Shown piece after piece: positions 44,898-56,642 of a stretch of DNA of 64,000 nt; the first letter of the stretch is position 1; each line of letters opens with the position of its first letter. The DNA comes from Volutella citrinella (lineage: Eukaryota > Ascomycota > Sordariomycetes > Hypocreales > Nectriaceae): NCBI GenBank assembly GCA_034401135.1, contig JAWZSP010000005.1:310001-374000 (forward strand), read 5' to 3'. The translations under genes and the position numbers were made by a program. The notes below the pieces were generated by a model. That model saw only the letters and a list, made by a program, of their open reading frames with translations. It had not been told where the DNA came from and did not search any database.

Positions 44898-46030
44898 GGT
44901 CGAAGTAGATGTCTGTAAAAGCCTCCCTTCACCAAGTACAGACCATTTCCGGACGGTCCGTCGCCCAGGCAGATACGGTCAAGCAGAGGGACAGTTGAGG
45001 GGATTGTTGAAGAAAGTCAACAAGACAGCCGACAGGCCAGGCCAAGCCAGGACAGGGCAGGGCAGTGCAGACATGATTGTCTTTAAAGTGATGGAGGAAT
45101 ATTAATAGGCGAAGGATGAAACAAGCGGGACCACGGATCATCGACCGTCTCCATTTAAGCGCTCTGGGGGCCACTCGGCAAGGACTGCCATTGGTGAGTT
45201 GGCTCAAGATGGGCCTACTATGCAGAATGCTGCGCCGGGCACGTACATAATGAGCCCTGGCAGACCGAGACCCATGTCCAGCTCCAGCCCATAAAAGCAG
45301 GTGATGTGATGTGGGCTGGTTTGCATAGCCTATCTTTGCTGCTGGCCGAGGGATAGGACAGAAGCAATAGGCGCTCCGGGACTCCGATAGCCTATTCAGG
45401 GGTGGCCATGCCCACACTCCGACCGAATTGTGGCCCTATTGGGCGGCAAATCCTTGAATTCCTGAAAATATGGGCTGCACGCAAGGATAGGTCAATGCGG
45501 GGCTGAACTGGGCGTCGGTGTAGTATTGTAGTGTCGTGTTGGTTGTTGGCCCATGTCATTGGGCATTTTGTCGCTGAGGCAATATTAGAACAAGGCAGAC
45601 GGGCGCCAAAGGAACCTTGAAACCTTGAATGGAGTGGCGAAAATCCCCGATGCCATTATTTAGCTCCCCAATTTTCAGTGCCTTGAGTGCCCATCCCAGC
45701 CTCTCTTGGGTAGTGACAGAACAAGCACAAGCGCAATCGAGCAGACCAGGATCATGCTTGAGCGATAAACATTTTCAGGCTGGGTCATCGAAACTAGCCC
45801 GCCCCATCTTTCATCTGCCTTGGGCCTGTGCAGCGCTGGCCAACAGTGAAGCTCGTGTTTCATCCAGTCCAGCTGAACTGAACCGCACAAGAGCCAGGTG
45901 AGCACGAGCCGCATAAATTTAATTGTTCTATTCATAGCTTGTTGCTTTTCCTGTGCGCTGCGACCATGTGTTTCCAGCGATACATAATTTATTTCTAAGA
46001 AAAGAGACATATTTAATCGCATCTCATCGC
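44898..46030. other. 1.1 kb intergenic region
   Basis: Upstream of the leftward lectin-like gene and downstream of the leftward MFS gene. A CAGG/CAGGG-rich low-complexity stretch lies at about 45029-45070. No gene recognised. Confidence 0.5.
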
Positions 46031-47623
46031 TCATTCCTCTAGCATGTCGGCCCCCTTGAGCTCACTAGCAAAAGGGCTGCGCACCCGGATCTTCTCGCCG
46101 TACAGCGACAGCAGCCACGGCACGCCCGTCAGCAGCATGCCGATGGATCCCAGGATACTGCCGGCCACTCCGTACGACAGATTCATAAACATGATGTGAA
46201 TGAAGAGCGGGAAGATGCCCGCCAGCAGGTTCCGACACATGCTCTGTGCCGCCAGCGCCGACGACGCGTAGCGGTGGTAAATCTCGGCCAGGTAGTTGAA
46301 GACTGCTAGGTAGATGTGGAAGATGCCAATCGTGCAGGCGCCAATGGCGAGCACGGGCACGATCCAGTGGATGCTGGGCGACGCGCTCCAGCCGAACCAG
46401 AAGAGCCCGACTGGGAGCAGGACGGCCTCGACGCATGCCGCGTGCAGCCATCCCTCGGGCGTGGCCATGCGGTACGGCCACAGTCGCCGGATGATGGGAT
46501 CCTGCACGATGCTAATCGCCGTGGCCAAGATGGCCCCGATGACGACGGCCGCGTAGACGGCGCCGACCTGCGTGTTGTTGAACTTGTAGACCGTCTTGAA
46601 GGCAATCGGGATGCTGCTGAACTGCATGTAGAGGATGGCCCACGCGAAACTGACCCACGCCGAGAACCAGAAGACGACCGACTCGGTCACCAGGAGCTTG
46701 AGCGGAAAGGCAAAACTGTCCAGGATGACTCGGACGCCAAACTGTTGCTTCTGTTCGTTTCTCGTGACGAATCGAATATTCGGCCGGGACATGTCGACGG
46801 CATCTAGCCCTTGTTCCGGGTGGACGTTGCGATAATACAGCTTATTCAGAGCCCTGCACTTCTTCTCCAGGATGACATTCGCCCGCGTCTCGTTAAAGAA
46901 GAAGAAGAGGCCAATCGTGGTGAGGCCGACAGTCACAATCTGGGGGTAAAAGATCCACCTCCAGAGTGCGTGGTCGGCAATGATGCCGCTGATCATGGGC
47001 CCGGCCCCCGTGCCAGCCATGATGCACATCGAGTACAGCGTCATGGGCGTGTTCCGCTCGTGCTTGTGGAACAAGTCGCCGACAACACCGCCCGTCAGCG
47101 TGGCAAACACCGAGGCGCCGTTGCCGACGACGAGCCGCGAGACGAGCATGCCGGCGTACGACGACGTGGTCGCGCACCCGACGGTGCCCGCGAAGAATAC
47201 GACGCCCGCGCCCACAAACACCCAGTACCGTCCGTAGTTTTCGCTGATGGGCGCCATGACCATGGGCGCGAACCCGAAGCCCGCGACGAAGATGGTGATG
47301 CCCAGGTTGTACTCGGTCGTCGTCACGCCCCATTGCGGCTTGAGCTGGTCTGCCCCCATGGCGTAGGCGCCGGCTGAGTAGGCCGATAGGGTCGACGCGA
47401 TGAAGGTGCCGACGATGGTCGATGCTTTCCGGCGCAGCGTCCATTCTGTCGGTGCCGCGTACTTGTCGGTGTCGACAGATAGTTCCTGGATCCATGCCGA
47501 AGAGTCGATCCCGTTTGACCTGAGATGCTCGCCGAGCGAGAAGTTGGGAGCCAGGGCGTCGGGGCCCAGGGAGACCTCCAGCTGAGGGGCGTCACCGCCG
47601 GTGTGAGACCTGGATATCATCAT
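46031..47623 (-). CDS. MFS permease, DHA1 polyamine/drug type
   Basis: Intronless, 530 residues from the ATG at 47623; the frame is open to 47674, which would add 17. About twelve helices are visible with DHA1 motifs: the loop ISENYGRYWVFV between helices 2 and 3 (motif A position), SRLVVGNGASVFATLTGGVVGDLF in helices 4-5 and FFFNETRANVILEKKCRALNK in the central loop, as in the Tpo1/Flr1 family of proton antiporters. The N-terminus is long and hydrophilic. The gene faces a leaderless GH3 beta-glucosidase across 453 bp, with a Zn2Cys6 gene beyond it. Export of a toxic aglycone or uptake of a glycoside are the two obvious roles; DHA1 membership favours export. Confidence 0.87.
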   Translation of the reverse strand: MMISRSHTGGDAPQLEVSLGPDALAPNFSLGEHLRSNGIDSSAWIQELSVDTDKYAAPTEWTLRRKASTIVGTFIASTLSAYSAGAYAMGADQLKPQWGVTTTEYNLGITIFVAGFGFAPMVMAPISENYGRYWVFVGAGVVFFAGTVGCATTSSYAGMLVSRLVVGNGASVFATLTGGVVGDLFHKHERNTPMTLYSMCIMAGTGAGPMISGIIADHALWRWIFYPQIVTVGLTTIGLFFFFNETRANVILEKKCRALNKLYYRNVHPEQGLDAVDMSRPNIRFVTRNEQKQQFGVRVILDSFAFPLKLLVTESVVFWFSAWVSFAWAILYMQFSSIPIAFKTVYKFNNTQVGAVYAAVVIGAILATAISIVQDPIIRRLWPYRMATPEGWLHAACVEAVLLPVGLFWFGWSASPSIHWIVPVLAIGACTIGIFHIYLAVFNYLAEIYHRYASSALAAQSMCRNLLAGIFPLFIHIMFMNLSYGVAGSILGSIGMLLTGVPWLLSLYGEKIRVRSPFASELKGADMLEE

Positions 47624-48076
47624 CTTGAGCGACGGAAGTGCATCTGCATCTAGGAACAGATGGACGGTCGGCAATCAGTTTAAACGTTGGGGAGCGACGC
47701 TCAACCCGAGTGCCGACCGGAAATATCAGATAGAGTGCGGGGATAACTTGGCATATCAGAGCCAAGAGAATTCTGCTTGGCCCAACTGCCACTCCCGAAG
47801 CCCGATGTCGCTGGACGGCCGCCCACAATTCGTCCATCTTAGCGCCGTTTGGGTTGGATTGCTGGACGGGGAGACACGGCGCTGCTCCGCTCATGAGTAG
47901 TGTCGAGTTGGTGAGATGCTCCACTTGCTCCACGCCCCCATGATTGCTGCTCCAGTGGAGGGCGGTGCTCTTGTCAAGACACCAGGTATTTAAGCAACGG
48001 AGCAGGTTCACCATGGGTGACCAGTATCAACTGACAGGACACCCAAATCTTGTCGGGAAAGCAGCTCTAGTTGACC
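47624..48076. promoter_or_regulatory. Divergent promoter, MFS permease / GH3 glucosidase
   Basis: 453 bp between divergent starts. No clear TATA box on either side. Co-regulation is inferred from the arrangement only. Confidence 0.5.
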
Positions 48077-50918
48077 ATGGATCACAAAGTCTCATCACCG
48101 CCGCCGACGGCCACGAGCCCTGAGGCCCAGGCCTTTGCCAGGGATACCCTCCAGAAGCTGTCGCTGGAGGAAAAGGTGCTTCTCCTCACTGGCCAGGACA
48201 TGTGGCGCACCAACGCCGTCCCTCGGGTTGGTATCTCTAGAATCAAGACGTCTGATGGACCGGTTGGTGTTCGCGGCGGCATCTTCACCGATGGCGTCAA
48301 AACGGCGTCTCTGCCGACTGGGTAAGCAAATACATCCCATCGATCGTCCAGTTTCAGAGTGTCAGAGTGCTCACTGAGTGAATAGTGTGTCTCTTGCTGC
48401 CACATGGAGTCGCGACGTTATGCAGAGCGTGTGCGAGGTCCTAGTCACCGAGGCCAAGAGCAAGGAGGTCGATGTTATCCTCGGCCCTACAGGTACACAA
48501 CGACATCAGCCATCCAAATAGACCTCAACTGACATCTATCACCAGTGTGCATCCCCAGAACCCCCCTCGGCGGCCGAAACTTCGAAGCCTACAGCGAAGA
48601 CCCGTTCCTCACCGGCAAGCTGGCGTCGACCTTTATCAACTGCATCCAGAGCGAGGGTATCGGCGCCTGCGTCAAGCATTTTGCCGCCAACGACCAGGAG
48701 ACGCGCCGCTTCTTCATCGACGAGAAGATCCCCGACCGAGCCCTGCGCGAGATCCACCTCCAGCCCTTCCAGATTGCCATGCGAGAGAGCAACCCGTGGA
48801 CGCTGATGACGGCGTACAACAAGGTCAACGGCACCTTTTGCTCGGCGCACGACTTCCTCCTCAACGATGTGCTGCGCAAGGAGTGGAGCTGGGACGGCCT
48901 GACAATGAGTGACTGGTTTGGCACGAATAGCATTGTGCCGTCGGTGCAAGCTGGGTGAGTGGCACTAGAGATGGAAGATTGGAATATGTTTTCTGACTCG
49001 CGAATAGCCTCGACCTGGAGATGCCTGGCCCCGTGAGACGCCGAGGAAAGCACCTCGTGGAGGCCCACAAGCAAGGCCTGATCAGCACCGAGACCATTGA
49101 CAAATCTGTCATTCGAGTCCTTGAACTCCTCCACAAGACTGGCAAGAGTGCGATTCCGGACTGGCAAGAGGGAACTGAGAAGGCGACTGACCTGCCCGAA
49201 CACCGTGCCATCCTCCGACGAGCTGGCGGAGAAGGTGAGTGATGCACCTACAGTCCTCCACACCGGCTTCAAGTTCTAATACCAAGACAGGCATTGTGCT
49301 CCTCAAAAACGAGAACAACACCCTTCCAATCAAGTCTCTACAAGGCAAGCGTATTGCCGTCATCGGCCCCAACGCAGCCCGGTCAGTCGCCTCTGGTGGA
49401 GGAAGCTCCAACCTCGAGCCACACTACCGCACCACGCCGTACCAATCCCTCAAGGCCGAGATCCAGAAAGTTTTCCCCGACGCGACCGTAAACACTCGAC
49501 AGGGAGTCCTGACACATAGATACCTGCCGCTTGTCGACCCTGCCGTCATGAAGAACCCGGAAACCGGCGAGGCTGGCTTCCGGCTCTCCCTCTACCGCAA
49601 CATGACGCACTCTGGAGAGCCATTCATGGTTGAGGACCGGCCCAGCTCAAACTTGGTCTGCTACGACGGCCTCCCTCCGGAGCTGACCACCGGAGAGAGG
49701 TACTCGTACCGCGGCCGAAGCATCATCACGCCCAGGACCACGGGCGTCCATCAGCTCTCGCTGTCCAGCTGCGGCCCCGGCAAGCTGATTCTGGACGGAA
49801 AGACCATCATCGACATTGAGCGCCACTGGTGGTCGCCCAAGTCAGCGCTCTTTATGAGCTACGGCTCTCCCGAGGAGCGCGTTGACGTGTATATGGAGGC
49901 TGGCAAGTCGTACGACCTGCTCCTCGAGTCCGTGAGCAGGGAGCCCAAGCCGTACGAGCTGACCTACACGGGCGAGCTGGAGCGCGAGGAGGTGCAGGAC
50001 GGCGGACGCGTCGGCTTCCTGGAGAACCCTGGCGACCTGGACCGACTCCTTCAGGACGCGGTGGATCTGGCCAGGGAGAGCGACGTCGCCGTCGTCGTCG
50101 TGGGCAAGGACCACGAGTGGGAGACGGAGACGAGCGACATGGTGTCCATGTCTCTGCCCGGGCGAAGCGACGAGCTCATCTCGGTCGTGGCTAAGGCGAA
50201 CCCCAACGTTGTCGTCGTCAACCAGACCGGCAGCCCCATCACGATGCCTTGGCGAGATGAGGTGCCTGCTATCGTTCAAGCCTGGTACCAGGGCCAAGAG
50301 CAGGGTAACTGTCTAGCCGATGTCTTGCTTGGTCACGTCAACCCCTCGGGCAAGCTTCCCATCACTTTCCCCCGCCGCATCGAGGACACTCCCCCCTACG
50401 ACAACTACCCCGGCGAGAATGACGTCGTCCACTACGGCGAGGGCATCTACGCAGGATACCGGTTCTACGACCACCGCAAGATTGAGCCGCTGTATCCGTT
50501 TGGCCACGGCCTGTCGTACACGACATTCGAGTACACCAACATCCGCCTCGACAAGGACGTGCTCAACTGCAGCGAGGACAGCGCCGCAGAAATCGCCGTC
50601 CGCGTCGACGTCACCAACACCGGCGCCGTCGAGGGCAGGGAGGTCGTCCAGTTCTACGTCTCTCAGACGAGCGCGCCCAAGCTGCGCCGCCCCGTCAGGG
50701 AGCTCAAGGGCTGGGACAAGGTGCTGGTCAGGCCGGGCGAGACTGTGACTGCACGGGCGACGCTGGATCGCGTCAGCGTGTCGTACTGGGACGACAGTGT
50801 CAACAAGTGGATCATTGATGGCGACGCAGAGTTCACAGTCACGGCGGCCAAGAACTCAAGGGACGACGGTTGTGCTGTTGCTTTCCGCTCAGGGGCGGCT
50901 GTCGAGTGGGTCAACTAG
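48077..50918 (+). CDS. Intracellular GH3 beta-glucosidase with PA14 insert
   Basis: Exons 48077-48321, 48386-48492, 48546-48954, 49008-49234 and 49291-50918 give 871 residues. Domain order is the GH3 N-terminal barrel (IKTSDGPVGVRGG, IPRTPLGGRNFEAYSEDP, KHFAANDQETRR), nucleophile Asp240 in LTMSDWFG, the GH3 C-terminal domain from about 330 (GIVLLKNENNTLPI) interrupted by a PA14 domain at roughly 395-550, and a fibronectin III-like end (VTNTGAVEGREVVQFYV). This is the standard layout of PA14-type fungal beta-glucosidases. There is no signal peptide (MDHKVSSPPPTATSP), so it acts inside the cell on imported glucosides or sterol/phenol glucosides. Flanked by a divergent DHA1 permease and a convergent Zn2Cys6 gene 88 bp downstream. 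Confidence 0.94.
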
Positions 50919-51006
50919 CATATAGATTGCTTCTTTTTTATTGTCATGGTCATTTCAAGATTACAAGACCTTCTTTTCAACATCACGCTTTTTTTGTCGG
51001 TGACAT

Positions 51007-53241
51007 CTACATGCCCAATAGGCGCAGTACCTCGAGGTCTCTGGCCACCGTAGGCGAAAGGGGCGCAACTTCAGCCGCGAGTTTGTTGAGAATGTGCTGA
51101 ACCATGTCCAGGTCTTCGGTCGCTATCGTCGTGTTTCCGGCGCCGGTGAGGTGGACAAAGGCAATGTGCAGCGCCATTGCGAAGAAGCTGTGATGCGTTA
51201 GCGACAGTAGAAAAGACTAACTGGCATCGAAATCGTTACAACGCACCTGCGGCATGAGTTCGTCGGGTGGAGCAGCTGGCTAACTGGCTCACTAACAATG
51301 CCGCTCTCGCAAATAGCCAGGATACCCGCTTCAATGGTGGTCATGAACCCGAGCCGGTCGGCTTCCGTATGAGCGAAGCTGGCATCTCGATGAATGACGC
51401 GATAGAATGACGGCCGGTGAATGATGAGCTTTGCCGACAGGTAGCGGCCCTTTAGCAAGCCCCTGAGCTGGTCGTCCTGGCTTCGCGGGCCGTAGACGTT
51501 CAAGGGGCGGCTGCCGGGCAGCGGGGAGTAGGCAGGGAATTGGAGCGCCGGCGGGAGGCACTGCCTCCACTCCTCCAGCTGGCGATCTAGTTCCGAGATG
51601 ATAGACTGGGACGAGGTAAAGGGCGCGGCCGAGTCGAATGCCGAGGGCGAGTCCTGGCTCTGGCCCGTGTCTCTGTCGCTGCTCTCTGCTTGAATCAGCA
51701 AGGGATAAAAGATCTAGGAGTCCTGGACACCATACTGCGGCCGTAGAGGTGGAAGTGGACTCGGTTCAGAAGTCTTCGCATAGCTACGAGGGCGAGGAAG
51801 AAAAATTGGTACTTTTGGTGCAGGTCGTCGCTGGAGTCTTGGACTAGGGGTAGCGGAATGGAACCGGCATGTGCACCGAGCCCGCTCGGAGGAAAGTCGA
51901 ACTCGGCAAGGTATTGGCTGGATGCAATGTTAGTAGCGAGATGTAATCAAGTGAGCCGCGCCAGACACACCTCTCGTACATGTATGCCACCCAATAGAGC
52001 TGGCATTGGTATGGCTCTAAAGTAGATTGGCTGCTTATTGTTAGCTAGTGACGCCTCAATTGGTCCTTTTCGGGTGACTTGCATAGAAATGAGGATGAGG
52101 ATGGCACAACAAGCCTTGTGGATGGACTTCCACGATTCGTATACCTTGAACTTTGAGGCATAAAACATGCTGCAGTTGTTGGTGAGCATTATCACCTGGC
52201 GAGAACGAGAGAGAGGCCTCACCCCATGAGCAAGAGACATTGAACACTTGTCCAATCTGTGCCCTCGTAGTCATCAAACACGTCGTGGGCGAGCCTGAAC
52301 AGAACAACGTCGGGGTCTTCCGGAGCCGGCGTGCTGTTGCCGCGGGCCCAGTCTCGGCTCCCTGCACCGCAAGCTCCCACGGCGCCCATTGCAAGCACCA
52401 GGAGGAAGATGCAGTAGTCGATGCCATGGCCACGACCTCGCTCGACGGCTTCCGCGAAACCAGGACTGTCAAAGAGCCGCTCACCCAGGATCAGGTATGG
52501 CGCGTGGAAGAGGGCCAGGTACTGGTCAACCAGATACTGGCGCTGGCGGGGTGGTAGTTCCAAAAGCCACCGCTCCGACTGTTCCGAGTCCCAGCCGGCG
52601 AGCGAAGGCGTAGTCTTGAGGAGGCGCGGTAGTTTGGTCTCGAGCTGGATGGGGTAGTTCAGCTCGACGTCGTCGAGGTTCAACGGAGAGCAGGGCCACG
52701 ACAGGAGGTGCTGAGGAGCCGTCGAGTGACGTTGTGAGAGCGTCAGTTCTTCCCGGAGACGTTGGTCTTCGGAGGGCGGTAGCAGCTGGTACGAGCGGAC
52801 AACGGAAGGGCTTCTTGCCGCCGCGAACTCTGCCATTGCGCCTCGGTCCAGCTCGCCGTCGCCCCTGCTCCGGGTGTCTGATCGGTTTTCGACCAAGACA
52901 TCCAGTTTCTTCTCCATGCGGACCAACGCCTCGGTCAGTTCCACCACGGACAGGCTGCGTCTTGACGTTGCCTGAGATTAGTTGGGCGCCAGCAGAACCA
53001 CTCGGGCCATTGGGTGCTCTCACTTGGATAGGATCGTCTCCGCGTAGGAACACGTGAGGCGGAGCCGCGAGCAGCGCCCACATGCCGGCTTGGACTCATC
53101 ACATTTTGTCTTGCGCTGGCGACAGGCCTCGCAAGCCTGTCGGTGGTGGTGTCAGCACAGCGGGCAACCCATCGGCAACAAGGGGTCGGTTCAGCGTACA
53201 TTGAGGGCCTGCCTTCGGCTCTGCGTCCCGTGAAGCTCCAT
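51007..53241 (-). CDS. Zn2Cys6 transcription factor (Fungal_trans)
   Basis: Predicted exons: 53200-53241, 53024-53136, 52223-52960, 52079-52169, 51971-52014, 51736-51917, 51247-51685 and 51007-51187; 609 residues with all phases kept. The finger ACEACRQRKTKCDESKPACG, then RC and LTC, has six cysteines in C-x2-C-x6-C-x6-C-x2-C-x6-C spacing. A coiled-coil-like helix (ELTEALVRMEKKLDVLVE) and the fungal regulator domain (FHAPYLILGERLFDSPGF, VQCLLLMGMFYASKFKVY, CQLYWVAYMYE) follow. Intron 1 ends one codon before the first cysteine. The introns at 52015-52078 (GTCACC donor, GAG acceptor) and the acceptor at 51686 are the least certain. The stop lies 88 bp from the GH3 stop, tail to tail; it probably regulates the glucosidase and permease. 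Confidence 0.82.
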
Positions 53242-53602
53242 TGCGGGCCTGTATCGGTACGGCGACCGGATCCTGTCGATTCACAGCCGTGCCGACGAGG
53301 TGGAAGAGCTAGTCGCAGAGACTGGACTCTGTTGGAGGCTATTTTGGGGGTCACGTGCAGGTTATTCTGGATGGGTCCTTGATCGATCTCGGCATAAAGT
53401 CAAAACCATCCGTTGGTCACCTCATCCTCGGTATTTGCTTAACATTCGCCTCGTGCATCTTAGTACAGGATTAATTCACTTTTTTTCTGTTGCCTGCCCC
53501 CGAAGGCTCGTCTCCTCCCAATAAGGTATACGTGTCCGACCATCATGTCACTCACAAATAGTACCGACAGTGCCGCCTACCCTGCAGCAACTGGTGATGG
53601 AC
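53242..53602. other. Intergenic, regulator upstream region
   Basis: 360 bp between the regulator start and the esterase stop, both on the minus strand. Nothing recognised. Confidence 0.5.
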
Positions 53603-54974
53603 CTAGCAGTTCTCATCACGACCCAGTAATGAAAGGAGCCATTCTCTTAAAGCTTCTTCTTGCTGAGTCTTATGAGTATCGCCGACCATCAACCGTATGA
53701 ACGGTTCAATGTGAAACTCTCCCTTGCAAAGGACCATTGCTACATCATTAGTCGTAGCCTGATGGTATCAGCATCGCCCTTGCCCGAACCCTCAAGTTTG
53801 GTACATGTCGAATTCACCTTGAATGTTTCAAAAAATGTGCGTATAGAGTCGAGGAGCATCTCATCCGAGCCCCCAAGGACAATGGTCCGCTCAACACACG
53901 CATTGTGCCACCACTCTGACGGAGCGAGGCAGGGCTCGCTGAACTCGTCGCGCTGCCTGCCGTTGAGATAGCGGTGGGCCCACAGATCCAGAGCTGGGAT
54001 CGTGTCGATGTCCTTGTGGAGGTTAACCGTCATGCTTTGCCATTTGGTGTCGAATGAGAGCCAAGGAGAGATTAGGACCATGCCGGTAAATTTCTGGTCA
54101 GCTTCTATCCGCGGGAATTCCTGCGATGGATGTGAGATCTGAGAGACAACGGCCAGGCATAGATTTGCGCCGGCCGAGTCGCCACCGAGTAAAATGTCCT
54201 GAGGCGCTCGTCCCACTTCATTGAGGATATACTGCACAGCCCCGATGGCTTGATGAGGCTGGGTCGGGTAGGAAGCGTGCGGTGTGAGAGAATAGATGGG
54301 CAAGTACAGGACCAAGTCGACACCGTTTTCTTTCAGCTCCAGCTGTAGGTTGCGCAGAAACTGGAAGTGTGCTGGTGTAATATCCAGCGAGAAGGCACCT
54401 CCTGCAACAGTTATTAGCTTCCAGGACCAGAAGCAAGCTTCCAGATCGTTTCACACCATGGAAATATATCATGATGTACCGGGAAGTTCTCGAGCCAATC
54501 CATACACCCTGGACCTGTCCTTGCCAAACAGAAAAGTCGGGCGTCATCGTAGTGGACTTGCAGAATTGGATGTAGATTTGGTCGAATCGGTTGGTCAAAT
54601 AGCTGGTGGCCAACGTCAGCAATGCGAGATTCTAGGTTGAGTGTGTCTATTACTGCAGGTGCTTCCAATCAAAACATGAGGTCAGCTAGAAAGAGGGTTA
54701 GAAGAAGCGCCAAACTAGTGTTGGTGTGAGTATTCTTACTGCCTTGAATGCTGATATCAGGACGTGTCGTCCATACGTAATACTGCCGTCGCGCCATAGT
54801 ACTCCCGTCACTGAGGCAACAAGGATAGATGTAACTGGAGAGCCCTGTAAGCACTCAAACCATGCAAATATAGTAAATGATCTCACGGGATTTCAGAAAG
54901 TTGGCAGCGAGACAGACCCTGTCCGACAGCGTCAGCGGTACGGCTGGGCGGCGGCAGATTGGGAGCTGGGCCAT
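53603..54974 (-). CDS. Alpha/beta-hydrolase esterase, hormone-sensitive lipase type
   Basis: Predicted exons: 54887-54974, 54740-54834, 54457-54631, 53805-54401 and 53603-53739, 363 residues. Domain features: IMIYFHGGAFSLD (HGG oxyanion motif), nucleophile Ser in GGDSAGANLC, the Asp region in GGSDEMLLDS, and the catalytic His in CKGEFHIEPF, which lies in the last exon. Reading through the last intron (65 nt, GTACCA to TGTAG) instead would end the protein without this His, so the splice matters. Intron 2 is 108 nt, longer than others here, and rests mainly on phase and the flanking TSYLTNRF block. No signal peptide; the N-terminal 60 residues are hydrophobic in part. It likely hydrolyses short-chain or secondary-metabolite esters. 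Confidence 0.8.
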
Positions 54975-55359
54975 GACGATTGAGCAACTGAACACGAAGA
55001 AACCAATCGATCAAATTAACCGTCCTTTATAAGTTTTAATTACTGTCGGCTAATGTGATATCAAGTTGATCCCCGCAATGATTGCGTATGGGTGGTCTGG
55101 AAACTTAGCCGACAGCCGAATAACTAGGCACTGCCTTCGGCTGCAGCTCGATGGCAACTTTGCCGTCAGCCGATAACCATGCAGTGTACATGTGACGCAG
55201 AGATATTGGAATCTTCTGCCGTACGTGCATGTCAGCACTATAAAGACCTGTTCTCGATGCCTGGGAAGATGAGTCGATATCACAAGGTAGCAAACTTGCT
55301 CTTCATTATCGCGCACAACCAGTCTCCCACATCGCCTCGAACCACCAACCACCTCCAAA
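54975..55359. promoter_or_regulatory. Divergent promoter, esterase / small membrane protein
   Basis: 385 bp between divergent starts. Contains the near-palindromic sequences TTAGCCGACAGCCGAATAA (around 55107) and repeated CAGCCGA units (55112, 55169), but no firm operator. Confidence 0.4.
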
Positions 55360-55896
55360 ATGCCACTCAATCCTCCTGATTCATCCGATTCCACCCCATC
55401 TTCATTCTCTGGAACTTACCAGCTTCTAGTCACCAGCGACCAGGAAAAAGCCATGGCAGAGAAGCGCCGTGCCATCTACCTCCGGCCCTTCTTTCTCTTC
55501 TGGCTCAACTCGCTACTCTTTGAAACCGTCATGTTCGTCACAGGAATCGCGGTCTTCACTGGGACCAAGTCGCTCCTGGCCAAGTTCATGTGGACCATCT
55601 TTTACTGCCCACTGGGAATGGGTGGTGCCATGGGCGGGCTCGTTAATGCCTTCTGCGTGGACCACATGTACGGTGAGAGGGCCGTCCAGTTCTGTGCCGT
55701 GCTTAGCGTCTTCGTCTTTGGCACGTGCAACCTTCTTTGCTATAACCTGGATCTCTTCTTCCATCTGTTTGGTGCAGTGGATCATTTCTGGTGGTGGCAC
55801 TGGCGCTATCTCTTGATGTATGTCGTGGGCTATGGCAACGGGAAGCTCATGTTTACCGACAAGGGCCAAAAGACTCTGGCAAGCTGGGGAGTCTAG
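55360..55896 (+). CDS. Small membrane protein with four predicted helices
   Basis: Intronless, 178 residues. A Ser/Pro-rich N-terminus of about 40 residues precedes four hydrophobic segments at roughly 43-68, 73-96, 108-133 and 143-162. The helices are rich in Phe, Trp and Tyr, with polar motifs at their ends (CVDHMYGERAVQF between the second and third, DHFWWWHWRY before the fourth, GNGKLMF at its end). I recognise no family. It is divergent from the HSL-type esterase. The clean ATG context (CCAAAATGCC) and hydrophobic periodicity support a real gene. Function unknown. Confidence 0.65.
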   Translation: MPLNPPDSSDSTPSSFSGTYQLLVTSDQEKAMAEKRRAIYLRPFFLFWLNSLLFETVMFVTGIAVFTGTKSLLAKFMWTIFYCPLGMGGAMGGLVNAFCVDHMYGERAVQFCAVLSVFVFGTCNLLCYNLDLFFHLFGAVDHFWWWHWRYLLMYVVGYGNGKLMFTDKGQKTLASWGV

Positions 55897-56642
55897 GCGA
55901 ATCAACTGGCTGCTTTTGCAGGGATCTTGACCACCAGGGTCGCATCGACTCCTGTCTGGGAAGGGTGGCTTCCTTCTGCAAAGCTGGTTAGCCGAGAACC
56001 GACAACATACAACCGGCAAAGAAATGAACAATGCGCATGGGCGTTCGATTGTGTAGCTGGATTTCTGTCTCACTAGGAGCAAGCTAGTGCCAAGGAGCAG
56101 AATGGACTTGCTGACACGTACTTGGTACGACGTCCTAGTATGAATGGAGTGCAGATAGTCTAGAACATCTATTGTTCTAGACTATCCCCGTGTTTGTAGG
56201 CTCTTGATCGCGGTAAAAAGGCTCGAGGTTGCTTCCTTGGCGGCCCAGTCCTCAGGAACAAGTTGCCGATTTTCTGAGGCTCCGATGCTTGCTGGCCGCC
56301 ACAACAGAACAAGGCCATTGGCGTTCATTCCTCTATCAGGTCACTCAGCTGATGGCCTAATTCGGATCCAGCCGTAGCGTTCTTGTCTCCTCCCTGTGTC
56401 ACAGGCCCCTAAACCGGAACGGGGCTAGCCTGCCCAATCACCTTGTTTTGCATTCCATTGGCAAGTCTGGACCAAGACTTGATCAAGATCCCATCATTTC
56501 CACTTAATTTCGGTTGAGGAATGTGGCTGGCTTGCCAAACCCCCGCTTTTCCGGGGCAGATATTGTCCGACCGGGTGTCTTTGCTCTGTGCAGATCCGGC
56601 CTCACCGTCCCATAACCATCCTTCCATGGCCTCACCAGCAAT
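55897..56642. other. Intergenic region
   Basis: 746 bp between two rightward genes. Near 56160-56185 a short inverted repeat, AGTCTAGAACA and TGTTCTAGACT, could form a hairpin and may act in 3' end formation. No gene seen. Confidence 0.5.
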
